Shown piece after piece: positions 1-8,174 of a DNA stretch of 64,000 nucleotides. Made by a program: the position numbers and the translations under genes. The stretch lies in contig UCKM01000008.1 of assembly GCA_900473175.1 (NCBI GenBank), positions 268,893 through 332,892 on the forward strand. The letters are read 5' to 3'. The first letter of the stretch is position 1. Each line of letters begins with the position of its first letter. The notes beneath the pieces were generated by a model. It saw only the letters and a program-made list of their open reading frames with translations. It searched no databases and was not told the DNA's origin. This DNA is from Hyphomicrobiales bacterium. Its GTDB lineage: Bacteria > Pseudomonadota > Alphaproteobacteria > Rhizobiales > Rhizobiaceae.

Positions 1-703
1 CGTAGTCATCCAGTATCGATCGGATATCCCGCTGATGGTTGCTCGACGTGAGCAATGCTCGTTCTGTCACGGCCTCAAGATGGTGGTCCATTACTGCAAA
101 AGCCTTCTCGCTGTCTCCCTTCTGCAAAGCAGCGACGATCTCCAGATGTTCGCTCACTGCGCAGTCTGAGGAGTGCGGGCGCCCATAGAGCGCGAGGATA
201 AGCGAGCAACGCGAGACGAGCTCGTTTACATAGCGAGCCGTTACGGCATTGCCCGCCATTTCGGCCAGTAGAATGTGGAACTCGCCAGCAAGACGAATTG
301 AATCCGGCGAATCTTGCGTGCGTGCGGCTTCCTCGCGGGCAACGTGGTCCTTGAGCTGTTTGACTTCCGCAGGCGTGATGCGCTCGACAAGGCGCCGCAC
401 GACATCGCGCTCCAGACTTCGCCGCGTTTCGAAAATGTCATAGGCTTGTTCGAGCGTCGGCTGCGCGACGGTAGCGCCCCGGTTGGGCTTCAAATCAATC
501 AGGCCTTCACCATGCAAGCGGCCCAGCACGCTGCGCACGATCGTGCGGCTGACGCCAAAACGATCGCCGATGACATCCTCCGGCAATTTGTCGCCAGGGC
601 GCAGGGCTTGCTCGATGATGGCCCGGCGCAATGCTTCATACATTGTATTGCTGCTTGGAAGACGCTGGCGCTTTTTACCTGTGGTCAAGGTCTGTTCGTT
701 CAT
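1..703 (-). CDS. GntR/FadR-family transcriptional regulator, 3' end outside window
   Basis: Reading the minus strand from the ATG at 703 gives an open frame of about 234 codons that leaves the window without a stop. The N-terminal half carries a GntR winged helix: a helix-turn-helix around residues 44-63 (GDRFGVSRTIVRSVLGRL). The rest looks like the all-helical FCD effector domain of the FadR subfamily (EFHILLAEMAGN and a later SEHLEIVAAL segment), which usually binds a small organic acid through a metal. It is divergent from the racemase-like gene and precedes an amino-acid transport operon, so it is probably the local repressor. A shared GTATAC element at 779-797 and 1765-1780 is its likely operator. 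Family assignment is firm; the ligand is unknown. Confidence 0.9.
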   Translation of the reverse strand, partial: MNEQTLTTGKKRQRLPSSNTMYEALRRAIIEQALRPGDKLPEDVIGDRFGVSRTIVRSVLGRLHGEGLIDLKPNRGATVAQPTLEQAYDIFETRRSLERDVVRRLVERITPAEVKQLKDHVAREEAARTQDSPDSIRLAGEFHILLAEMAGNAVTARYVNELVSRCSLILALYGRPHSSDCAVSEHLEIVAALQKGDSEKAFAVMDHHLEAVTERALLTSSNHQRDIRSILDDY

Positions 704-778
704 GTGAAACCCATCCGTTGATCATCAACTTATATCGCATCAGACGGAATCCGTGAATTGGCAACAGTGTATGCTATT

Positions 779-797
779 CGTATTTATTTTTGTATAC
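779..797 (-). promoter_or_regulatory. Putative GntR operator in the divergent intergenic region
   Basis: On the minus strand this reads GTATACAAAAATAAATACG. The core GTATAC plus the following A-tract recurs before the amino-acid transporter operon at 1765-1780 (GTATACAAAAATATAA). FadR-subfamily regulators often bind palindromes centred on GTATAC-like cores, so a common operator for the adjacent GntR protein is a reasonable inference. The 265 bp between the regulator and the racemase-like gene hold no other clear element. Confidence 0.5.
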
Positions 798-968
798 TAT
801 TTTCTGCAAAGGTATATAGTCATTACCAAACGCCTATGCTGCTTACGACCAGAAGCAACGGGTGGAATGGGGAGCACGCGGTCATGTTCAAGGCATCGCC
901 AAGAGCAAGGGTAACCTTCATCCGACGTTCGTCGATTGCATCTCCTTGCCGAATTCGCAGAGCCAGTC

Positions 969-1691
969 ATGCTTGAACGCGAGGCCCCGCGACTCCTCCT
1001 TGTCAATGGCAACACGAACCAGGCTCTGACAGAGCGCCTGCGTGTGCAGGCCCGCGCGATTCTTCCATCCGAACGCCAGATCACCGCGCTGACTGCGATG
1101 TTTGGTGCCGAGTACATCAGCGACCGTGAGAGCGCAGCCGTGGCTGCCCACGCCATCATAGATACTGTCAAGGAGCACCTCGCTGAAGTTGGCCCTCAAA
1201 GTTACGATGCCTGTCTGCTCGCATGTTTTGGCGAGCCCGGTATCGGCGCAGCCAAGGAAGTCTTTGATTTTCCAGTCGTCGGCATGGCGGAGGCGTCAAT
1301 CTTGTCGGCTTTACAACTCGGTGAACGGTTCGCGATTGTCACGATCGGGGAGCATTGGCCAAGCATGCTGCGTGAATTGATGCGCCAGCAAAGGCTGGAG
1401 GACAGATGCTGCGGGATTTTCTCCATCCCGGGGAAGGCACTTGATCTGGCTGCGCGGCCCGAGGAGGCGCGCATCGCCGTTCGGGCGCTCGTCAATAGGG
1501 CAATTCGGGAGCAGGGCGCGGATGTCGTGATCATCGGCGGGGCTGCGCTCGTCGGCATTGCGCAAACCCTGCAGCCGGAATGGGAAATCCCCCTGGTCTG
1601 TTCGTTTCATGCGGGGCTCGTCCAGGCCGAGGCCATGGCTGGACTGCGCCGTTCGGCTAATCGAAGGTCCAGTAATTCTGAACGCCGCTGA
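969..1691 (+). CDS. Asp/Glu/hydantoin racemase-superfamily protein
   Basis: A 240-residue protein starting at the ATG at 969; an upstream in-frame ATG at 936 lacks family similarity. The N terminus (LLLVNGNTN) is the phosphate/substrate loop typical of hydantoin/aspartate racemases of the HyuE branch. A nucleophile-type cysteine is present in LLACFGEPG (Cys86). The position where the second catalytic cysteine is expected (IIGGAALVG, residues 188-196) has Gly/Ala instead, so classic two-base racemisation is doubtful. Other members of the superfamily with a single cysteine are decarboxylases or isomerases. The neighbours (GntR regulator, amino-acid ABC transporter, amidohydrolase) suggest catabolism of an amino-acid derivative or cyclic amide. 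The substrate cannot be named. Confidence 0.8.
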   Translation: MLEREAPRLLLVNGNTNQALTERLRVQARAILPSERQITALTAMFGAEYISDRESAAVAAHAIIDTVKEHLAEVGPQSYDACLLACFGEPGIGAAKEVFDFPVVGMAEASILSALQLGERFAIVTIGEHWPSMLRELMRQQRLEDRCCGIFSIPGKALDLAARPEEARIAVRALVNRAIREQGADVVIIGGAALVGIAQTLQPEWEIPLVCSFHAGLVQAEAMAGLRRSANRRSSNSERR

Positions 1692-1764
1692 TTTGGGAAA
1701 ACGGCGAAGAGCCTTCTTCGTCGCCAAAATTGGTGCGTGACAGGATGCAATTAGTGTGATTATC

Positions 1765-1780
1765 GTATACAAAAATATAA
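1765..1780 (+). promoter_or_regulatory. Putative GntR operator before the amino-acid transporter operon
   Basis: GTATACAAAAATATAA lies 15 bp before the ATG of the substrate-binding protein. It repeats the element at 779-797 (GTATACAAAAATA is shared exactly, in opposite orientation relative to the window). The position between a promoter and a ribosome-binding site (GAGGGAA) fits repression. Confidence 0.5.
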
Positions 1781-1795
1781 ACACGAGGGAACAAA

Positions 1796-2827
1796 ATGAA
1801 ATCAACATGGGTTAAGCGTTTTGTATTCGCGTTGCTCGCGGCTTGTGCTGTGTTGGGTGCTACGGCGGCATCCGCGCAGCAAACGTTGGAAACCGTCAAG
1901 AAGCGCGGCAAGCTCGTCTGCGGCGTTTCCATGAATGTCGCCGGCTTTGCCTACGCCGACAACAAGGGCGTCATGCAGGGATTCGACGCGGATGTGTGCC
2001 GCGCTGTTGCCGCCGCAGTGTTCGGGGCGCCGGATAAAGTCGATTTCGTTCTCACCAACATCAATACCCGCTTCCAGGCCCTGCAGTCAGGAGAGATCGA
2101 CATTCTCTCGCGCCAGACGACGATGACCTTCTCCCGGGAAGCATCGCTAGGTCTCGACTTCGGCCCCACTGTTTTCTACGACGGCCAGGGGATCATGGTC
2201 CCGGCTAAGCTCGGCGTGGCAAGCGCCAAGGAATTGAACGACGCGGCAATCTGCATCCTGCCCGGTACGACGACCCTGCAGAACCTCGCGGATTTCTTCC
2301 GCGCCAATAATGGCAAGTTCGAATCCGTCGTCTTCGAAAATCCCGATGAACTGCGCAATACGTTCTTCTCCGGACGGTGCGACGCGCTCAGCAGTGACCG
2401 ATCCGATCTCGCTTCGATCCGTGCGGTCGCCAAGAACCCTGCGGACTACGTCATCCTCCCCGACACCATCTCAAAGGAACCGCTGGCTCCGGCGGTCCGG
2501 CAGGGCGACGACAACTGGCGCGATATCGTCTCCTTTACAGCCTATGGCATCATTGCCGCGGAAGAGAAGGGGATCACGCAGGCGAATATTGACGAGATGG
2601 CAAAGAGCGAAGATCCCGAAATCCAGCGCATGCTCGGTGTGACGGGCGATCTTGGACCGATGCTCGGCCTCGATAACAAGTGGCTCTACAATGCCGTTAA
2701 GGGCGTCGGCAATTATGGCGAAATGTTCGAGCGCAACCTCGGTGAAAAGACAGCCCTCGGCCTAACGCGCGGCCCTAACAATCAGTGGACCAATGGCGGC
2801 TTGCTTTACGCAGCTCCCTTCCGCTGA
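1796..2827 (+). CDS. aapJ: Amino-acid ABC transporter substrate-binding protein (AapJ/BztA type)
   Basis: 343 residues with a clear Sec signal peptide (residues 1-28, hydrophobic core FVFALLAACAVLGATAASA then Q) and the family-3 periplasmic binding fold. Features of the Aap/Bzt general L-amino-acid group are the start of the mature protein (LETVKKRGKLVCGVS), GFDADVCRAVAAAVFG and LSRQTTMTFSRE. The ATG at 1796 has GAGGGAA seven bases upstream. It is the first gene of an operon with two large permeases. Aap systems import a broad range of L-amino acids from the periplasm; the actual specificity here is unknown. The divergent racemase and downstream amidohydrolase hint at a specialised substrate. 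Confidence 0.92.
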   Translation: MKSTWVKRFVFALLAACAVLGATAASAQQTLETVKKRGKLVCGVSMNVAGFAYADNKGVMQGFDADVCRAVAAAVFGAPDKVDFVLTNINTRFQALQSGEIDILSRQTTMTFSREASLGLDFGPTVFYDGQGIMVPAKLGVASAKELNDAAICILPGTTTLQNLADFFRANNGKFESVVFENPDELRNTFFSGRCDALSSDRSDLASIRAVAKNPADYVILPDTISKEPLAPAVRQGDDNWRDIVSFTAYGIIAAEEKGITQANIDEMAKSEDPEIQRMLGVTGDLGPMLGLDNKWLYNAVKGVGNYGEMFERNLGEKTALGLTRGPNNQWTNGGLLYAAPFR

Positions 2828-2912
2828 GTCTGGAAAAAGAGCCGATGCCGGGACCTGAATTTCCCGCATCGGCTCGCACATCACAACACATTCTGACATG
2901 CTGGGGGCACCG

Positions 2913-4085
2913 ATGCGGGTCGCGCTGACACCATTCCGGCTGAATTTCCGCGATAATCGGACGCGTGGCATCCTCTATCAATGTCTCTGCGTCGCAGGCG
3001 TGGCCGCGGGCGGCTTTTACCTCTTCAGCAATGTCTCGCAAAATCTTGCGCGGCAAAGCATTGCCACGGGCTTTTCCTATCTCTGGCGCGAGGCGGGCTT
3101 CGTTATAAGCCAATCGCCGATCGACTATCAGCCGTCCGACAGCTATGCGAAGGCGCTGCTGGTCGGAATCCTGAACACGATACGGGTCTCGATCCTGGCT
3201 TCGGTGCTTGCCACCATTGTCGGCACCCTGGTTGGCATCGGTCGTCTCTCGTCAAATCCACTCCTCGCGCGGTTGATGCTGCTCTATGTCGAGGCGCTCC
3301 GCAATGTTCCGCTGCTCTTGCTGCTCTTCCTCTGCTACGCCGTCATCGTCACCATTCTTCCGCCTGTCCGCGACGCTTTTCAGCTTCTGCCCTTCGTCTT
3401 CCTCAGCAACAGCGGTCTTGCCGTCCCCTCGCTCGAATGGAGCAGCGACCACACCATCATTGCGGCCGCGCTTGTTGCCGGTTTGGGATTGGCGTTTCTC
3501 CACGCGCGCCATCTCAGGCGCCGTCGCATTGAAAGCGGTGCCGACCAGTCCGCGCGGCCGCTTGTCGGCGCGCTGGCGATCGTACCTCCCGCGCTGGTAT
3601 GGCTGGTCCTTCGCCCTGAACTCAATCTCAGCCTGCCTGAACTCGGTCGATTTCGCCTTGCCGGCGGTGCCCACCTCACGCCGGAGTTTGTTGCTCTGCT
3701 CGTTGGCCTTGCTCTCAGCGCATCGGCGAATGTTGCTGAGATCGTCCGCAGCGGCATCCTTTCAATCCGCAAAGGTCAGCGCGAGGCCGCGGCGGCGCTG
3801 GGGCTGCGACCCTCGCATATCATGCGGTTGGTCGTCCTACCGCAGGCCTTGCGGGTGATCATACCGCCGATGACCAGCGCCTATCTCAACGTCTTCAAGA
3901 ACTCGTCTTTGGCGATCGCCATCGGCTATCCGGACGTCGTCATGGTTTCCAACACGACCATGAATCAGACCGGTCAGGCAATCGAACCTATCGCGCTGTT
4001 CATGCTGGTTTACCTCAGTCTTTCGATCGCGATTTCCCTCTTCATGAACTGGTACAATGCGCGCGTCGCGTTGCGGGAGAGGTGA
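2913..4085 (+). CDS. aapQ: Amino-acid ABC transporter permease (AapQ/BztB type)
   Basis: About 390 residues, the long permease type of the Aap/Bzt family with a large insertion between the first TM helices and the HAAT-type permease core. The EAA loop is visible as REAAAALGLRPSHIMRLVVLPQALR, which contacts the ATPase subunit. An ATG at 2898 is also in frame, but GGGGG sits correctly in front of the ATG at 2913, so I prefer the latter. It lies one base before the second permease gene and probably forms a heterodimer with it in the inner membrane. Confidence 0.9.
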   Translation: MRVALTPFRLNFRDNRTRGILYQCLCVAGVAAGGFYLFSNVSQNLARQSIATGFSYLWREAGFVISQSPIDYQPSDSYAKALLVGILNTIRVSILASVLATIVGTLVGIGRLSSNPLLARLMLLYVEALRNVPLLLLLFLCYAVIVTILPPVRDAFQLLPFVFLSNSGLAVPSLEWSSDHTIIAAALVAGLGLAFLHARHLRRRRIESGADQSARPLVGALAIVPPALVWLVLRPELNLSLPELGRFRLAGGAHLTPEFVALLVGLALSASANVAEIVRSGILSIRKGQREAAAALGLRPSHIMRLVVLPQALRVIIPPMTSAYLNVFKNSSLAIAIGYPDVVMVSNTTMNQTGQAIEPIALFMLVYLSLSIAISLFMNWYNARVALRER

Positions 4086-4086
4086 G

Positions 4087-5178
4087 ATGATCGCCGAAGA
4101 TATTTCCCTATCGCCAGCCCCGCGCTATCGGCCGTCACTTTCTCTCAAGACGAAGCTGAGGGCCTATTTCGGCTCGCCAATCAATAGCATCATCACCGTC
4201 GGCTGCATCCTCGTCATCGCTTGGGCTCTAAGGCACGTCATCAGCTGGCTATTCGTTGACGCCGTCTTTGTGGGCACGCCGGCAATCTGTCAGCAGGAAA
4301 GCGGAGCCTGCTGGCCGTTCCTTGTCGCCAAGATCCGCTTCATGCTTTTCGGCTTCTATCCGTTCGAAGAGCAGTGGCGCCCGCTCTTGGCCCTTTTGCT
4401 GTTCTTTGGCACATGCGGCACCGCCATGGTGCCGGTATTCTGGGGGCGTCACCTTCTGTTCGGCGGCCTTGCTGCTTGTGTCATCATATTCTGGTTGATG
4501 CTGGGCGGATTTGCCGGTCTCGCTTATGTACCGACGTCGAAATGGGGCGGGTTGCCGCTCTCCTTCATGCTTTCCGCCGTCGGTCTTGTTTGCGCCTTCC
4601 CGCTCGGGGTCCTGCTGGCCCTGGCGCGTGCGTCGGAATTGCCGGCAATTCGCGTCCTCGCCGTGGTCTTTATTGAGCTCGTACGCGGCGTCCCGTTGAT
4701 CAGCGTTCTCTTCATGGCGTCGGTCATGCTGCCACTGTTCCTGCCAAGCGGCTTCAACATCGACAACTTGCTGCGGGCGCAAGTCGCGATCATTCTGTTT
4801 GCCGCCGCCTATATTGCCGAAGTCGTTCGCGGCGGGCTGCAGGCCCTTCCCAAGGGCCAAGCGGAGGCCGCATCGGCGATGGGCCTGCACTACTGGCAGA
4901 CCATGCGCCTCATCGTGCTGCCGCAGGCCTTGAAAATCGTTATTCCACCGCTTGTCTCGCTCTTTATTGGTTTCTTTCAGGACACGACGCTGGTTACCAT
5001 CGTCGGGCTTCTGGATTTCCTTGATACGGTGCGCGCCGCGATGCGCGATCCGCAGTGGCAGGGCATTGCGGTACTTGAAGGCTATGTCTTTGCCGCCGTC
5101 GTCTATCTGATTTTCAGCGCCACCATGGGCGCCTATAGCCGCTATCTTGAACGGAGATTTAGAGTTGGCCATGACTGA
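4087..5178 (+). CDS. aapM: Amino-acid ABC transporter permease (AapM/BztC type)
   Basis: 364 residues from the ATG at 4087, directly after the stop of the preceding permease. It has the N-terminal TM helix and long loop of AapM, then the five-helix permease core with the EAA loop KGQAEAASAMGLHYWQTMRL. It is the partner of the preceding permease. In known Aap operons the next gene is the ATPase AapP. Here the next gene is an amidohydrolase that overlaps by 8 bases, so the ATPase must come from elsewhere. Confidence 0.9.
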   Translation: MIAEDISLSPAPRYRPSLSLKTKLRAYFGSPINSIITVGCILVIAWALRHVISWLFVDAVFVGTPAICQQESGACWPFLVAKIRFMLFGFYPFEEQWRPLLALLLFFGTCGTAMVPVFWGRHLLFGGLAACVIIFWLMLGGFAGLAYVPTSKWGGLPLSFMLSAVGLVCAFPLGVLLALARASELPAIRVLAVVFIELVRGVPLISVLFMASVMLPLFLPSGFNIDNLLRAQVAIILFAAAYIAEVVRGGLQALPKGQAEAASAMGLHYWQTMRLIVLPQALKIVIPPLVSLFIGFFQDTTLVTIVGLLDFLDTVRAAMRDPQWQGIAVLEGYVFAAVVYLIFSATMGAYSRYLERRFRVGHD

Positions 5179-6604
5179 GAAGGTTACCGTCATCCGCAAA
5201 GCAGCCTGGATTGTCGCCTGGGACGCCGAGGCCAGCGCGCATGTCTATATGAGAGACGGCGATGTCGCTTTCTCCAGCGCTGGAATTTTGCAGGTTGGCG
5301 GCCATTACGGCGGCGCCGTAGGCGAGGAGATTCCGGGCGCGGGCCTTATGGTCATGCCGGGGCTCATCAACATCCATTGTCATTCGGGTGACGAACCGCT
5401 GGCCAAGGGTCTGTTCGAAGATGCCGGCACGCCGGCGCTCTGGGGCAATGCGCTTTACGAATTCTCCGCCATGCTCGATGCCGACGAGGATGCGCAGGCT
5501 GCGGCGCAAACGGTGATGCTGGGCGACCTCATGCGCAGCGGCGTTACGACAATGCTTGATATTGCGGGCAATCATCCGCGCTGGATTTCGACCATGGCGC
5601 AAAGCGGCTTGCGCGGCTATCTGGCGCCTGGTTTCCGCCAGGCGCAATGGCGTGTGGTGGACAGTCACCGGCTGGATTTCGACTGGGATGAGGCAGCAGG
5701 CTATGAGCGGTTCAAGGAGGCGCTGGCGCTCGTCGATACGATAGGAGCGCATGACTGCGGCCGGCTGCAGGGTGTTGTTGCGCCCTCCCAGATTGAGACG
5801 TGCCGCCCGGAACTCATCGAGGAAGCCGTCGATGAAGCGCGCAAGCGCGGTGTGCGCATAACCATTCATGCGGCACAAACGATGGCCGAACATGAAGAGC
5901 TGCTTCGGCGCATTGGGCGAACGGCCGTACAGCATCTTGATGCCATTGGTGTGCTCGGACCTGACCTCATTCTCGGCCATTGCATCTTTGCCGACCACCA
6001 TTCCTGGACACGGCAGCGTACGCACGGCGACATTGCCCGCCTGGCGCAAACCGGCACCGCGGTCGCCCATTGCCCGGTGACATTCGCGCGCAGCGGTATG
6101 ACCTTGGAGACGGTCGGCTCCTACCAACGCGACGGGGTTACGATCGGAATCGGCACGGACAGCTATCCTTTCAACATGCTTGAAGAGATGCGCCAGGCGA
6201 TGATCTGCGCACGCATTGCCGGTCGCAATTTCGCAGAAATCGACTCGCAAGGCATCTTCAATGCGGCGACGATTGGCGGCGCGAAGGCGCTCGGGCGAGG
6301 GGACATTGGCAGGCTCGAGGTTGGCGCGAAATCGGATGTGGTCCTGATCGATATCAAGACGCCAGCCATGCAACCTCTTCACGATCCGCTGCGCAATCTA
6401 CTGCACTGCGCGGCTGATCGTGCAGTGAGGGACGTTTTCGTGGACGGCGCTGCCGTTGTGCGAAATCACCGCGTGGTCAACCTCGACTACGACGCAGCTG
6501 TCAGCGAACTGCAGGAGGCACAGGATCGCATGTTGACCGGGAGTGGTTTAAACAGCGGCTGCTCGCGGAAAGGGGCGAAACTTACCCTGAATGTCCGGCC
6601 ATAA
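5171..6604 (+). CDS. Metal-dependent amidohydrolase (AtzA/TrzA, cytosine-deaminase-like group)
   Basis: 477 residues starting at the ATG at 5171 inside the end of the permease gene, which implies translational coupling. The amidohydrolase TIM barrel signatures are all visible: NIHCHS (first metal-binding HxH, near residue 67), ITIHAAQTMAEHEE, LGHCIFADHH and GTDSYPFN (the metal-ligand Asp). The C-terminal part closes the small beta-sandwich domain (LEVGAKSDVVLID). Enzymes of this group deaminate or dechlorinate N-heterocycles, guanine-like compounds or methylthioadenosine-type substrates. Together with the amino-acid-type importer and the racemase-like protein it points to uptake and hydrolysis of a cyclic or substituted amino compound. 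The substrate is unknown. Confidence 0.85.
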   Translation: MTEKVTVIRKAAWIVAWDAEASAHVYMRDGDVAFSSAGILQVGGHYGGAVGEEIPGAGLMVMPGLINIHCHSGDEPLAKGLFEDAGTPALWGNALYEFSAMLDADEDAQAAAQTVMLGDLMRSGVTTMLDIAGNHPRWISTMAQSGLRGYLAPGFRQAQWRVVDSHRLDFDWDEAAGYERFKEALALVDTIGAHDCGRLQGVVAPSQIETCRPELIEEAVDEARKRGVRITIHAAQTMAEHEELLRRIGRTAVQHLDAIGVLGPDLILGHCIFADHHSWTRQRTHGDIARLAQTGTAVAHCPVTFARSGMTLETVGSYQRDGVTIGIGTDSYPFNMLEEMRQAMICARIAGRNFAEIDSQGIFNAATIGGAKALGRGDIGRLEVGAKSDVVLIDIKTPAMQPLHDPLRNLLHCAADRAVRDVFVDGAAVVRNHRVVNLDYDAAVSELQEAQDRMLTGSGLNSGCSRKGAKLTLNVRP

Positions 6605-6950
6605 TTATGGCCGCCATTGGCGGAATGAGCGCGGAAAAAGCACTGTTTCATGCTCGCAAGTTAACGATCGACGCGGTTCGGCCGTTAGTGTGATCTACTT
6701 CACAACAGTGATTTTCGACGCGCCGTAAGTTGAATTTGGTCTTCTAGCCCACTTCACGAAATCAGGTTCGCCGGGCACCTTAGAATTTCTCAGCCTAGAC
6801 GAACCCGGCAGCTATCATGAGGGGCGAAGTTCAAAGTGTATTTGACCACGCTGATGACATTAAGAAGTCGTTAACTTTAAACAACTTGACGACTCAGCCA
6901 GACTCAGATGAATTTACGCTTCATTCTCGAAAATTGGGTTTAGAGCGTTT
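6605..6950. other. 346-bp region upstream of repA
   Basis: No gene seen. It holds a 5-bp hairpin without a T-run just after the amidohydrolase (CCGCC/GGCGG, 6611-6623), a perfect TGTGA-N6-TCACA site at 6689-6704, and an inverted repeat GGTTCG/CGAACC (6765-6770 and 6800-6805) that could serve as a RepA/RepB operator. The repABC promoter must lie here. I did not find a convincing 16-bp parS palindrome. Confidence 0.6.
6689..6704. promoter_or_regulatory. CRP-like palindrome TGTGA-N6-TCACA
   Basis: TGTGATCTACTTCACA is an exact match to the enterobacterial CRP half-sites. Alphaproteobacterial cAMP receptors such as Clr have a related but not identical consensus. It sits 247 bp before repA and 85 bp after the amidohydrolase stop. 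Function is inferred only from the motif. Confidence 0.35.
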
Positions 6951-8174
6951 ATGTTGTCTCCAACTGAAAAAGACCAGAGCCACCGTACCGGCAAGAAGGT
7001 GCGTTCCTTGACGCGCTTGGTCGAGGCGGATGCTGACCTTTTGAGCGCTCAGCTGCAAGAACTGCGTTCGCGCGCCTTCCCGCCGACGGCGGAAAAGGAA
7101 TTGCGCAAGTTCACGTCCGGCGAAGCAGCCAAGCTGATCGGCATCACCGATGCCTATATACGGCACCTTTCGCTGGCCGGCGAGGGACCTGAGGCGGAAA
7201 AGACGTCTGGAGGACGCAGACTCTATTCGCTCGATCAGGTCCATGAAATCCGCAATCATCTGGCGAAATCGAAGAAGAGCTACCTGCCCCAGCGCCGTGG
7301 CAATGAACACATGCAGGTTATTGCCGTGACGAATTTCAAGGGCGGTTCCGGCAAGACCACCACCGCCGCGCATGTGGCGCAATATTTCGCCATGCGCGGC
7401 TATCGCACGCTGGCGATCGATCTCGATCCGCAGGCATCACTATCCGCACTTTTCGGTATTCAGCCGGAGTTCGATCTTGAAGAGAACGACACGATCTACG
7501 GCGCGATCCGCTATGACGATCAGCAACGTCCGCTGACCGATATCATTCGCAAGACCTATTTTGCCGGGCTTGACATCATTCCGGGTAACTTGGAACTCCA
7601 GGAATTCGAGCATGATACGCCGCGTATCCTTGCCGAGAAACGGCGCGGTGCGGAACGGCTGTTTTTCTCGCGCATAGCTGGCGCGCTGGCAACCGTGGAT
7701 GATCGCTACGACGTGGTTGTTCTCGATTGCCCGCCATCCCTCGGCTTTTTGACGCTCTCCGCATTGTGCGCAGCGCGCAGTGTTCTCGTTACCATCCATC
7801 CGCAAATGCTCGACGTTGCTTCCATGTCCCAGTTCCTCCACATGACCGCGGGATTGCTGGACGTCGTGGAGCAGGCGGGCGGCGATGCGGACTATGATTT
7901 CTTCCGCTATGTGATCACCCGCTACGAGCCGAGCGACGGCCCACAAGGGCAGATCGTCGGTCTGATGAAGAGCCTGTTTGGTGAACGGGTACTGACCAAT
8001 GCCTTGCTGAAGTCGACGGCCATTTCCGACGCGGGTCTCACCAAACAGACATTGTATGAAGTCGGCCGCGAATATTTTACCCGCGCTACCTACGACCGCG
8101 CCATCGAAGCGCTCGATGCGGTCAATCTCGAGATCGAGGGTTTGGTGCGTGAAGCATGGGGCAGATCGCCATGA
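6951..8174 (+). CDS. repA: Plasmid partitioning ATPase RepA (ParA family)
   Basis: 407 residues. The N-terminal third carries a MerR-like DNA-binding region (FTSGEAAKLIGITDAYIRHLSLAGEG, residues 54-80). The deviant Walker A KGGSGKTT is at residues 130-137 and a Walker B-like VVLDCPPS follows near residue 260. RepA segregates the replicon together with RepB and autorepresses the repABC operon. Its stop overlaps the repB start (ATGA), the usual coupled arrangement. The length is normal for the family. Confidence 0.97.
   Translation: MLSPTEKDQSHRTGKKVRSLTRLVEADADLLSAQLQELRSRAFPPTAEKELRKFTSGEAAKLIGITDAYIRHLSLAGEGPEAEKTSGGRRLYSLDQVHEIRNHLAKSKKSYLPQRRGNEHMQVIAVTNFKGGSGKTTTAAHVAQYFAMRGYRTLAIDLDPQASLSALFGIQPEFDLEENDTIYGAIRYDDQQRPLTDIIRKTYFAGLDIIPGNLELQEFEHDTPRILAEKRRGAERLFFSRIAGALATVDDRYDVVVLDCPPSLGFLTLSALCAARSVLVTIHPQMLDVASMSQFLHMTAGLLDVVEQAGGDADYDFFRYVITRYEPSDGPQGQIVGLMKSLFGERVLTNALLKSTAISDAGLTKQTLYEVGREYFTRATYDRAIEALDAVNLEIEGLVREAWGRSP

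Noticed and set aside
5159..6382. 407-codon minus-strand ORF opposite the amidohydrolase
   Set aside because: Antisense shadow. The plus strand has all amidohydrolase metal motifs in order.
6780..6792. TTAGAATTTCTCA resembling an Irr ICE box
   Set aside because: Only the central AGAA-T-TTCT matches and no iron gene follows; it is the repA upstream region.
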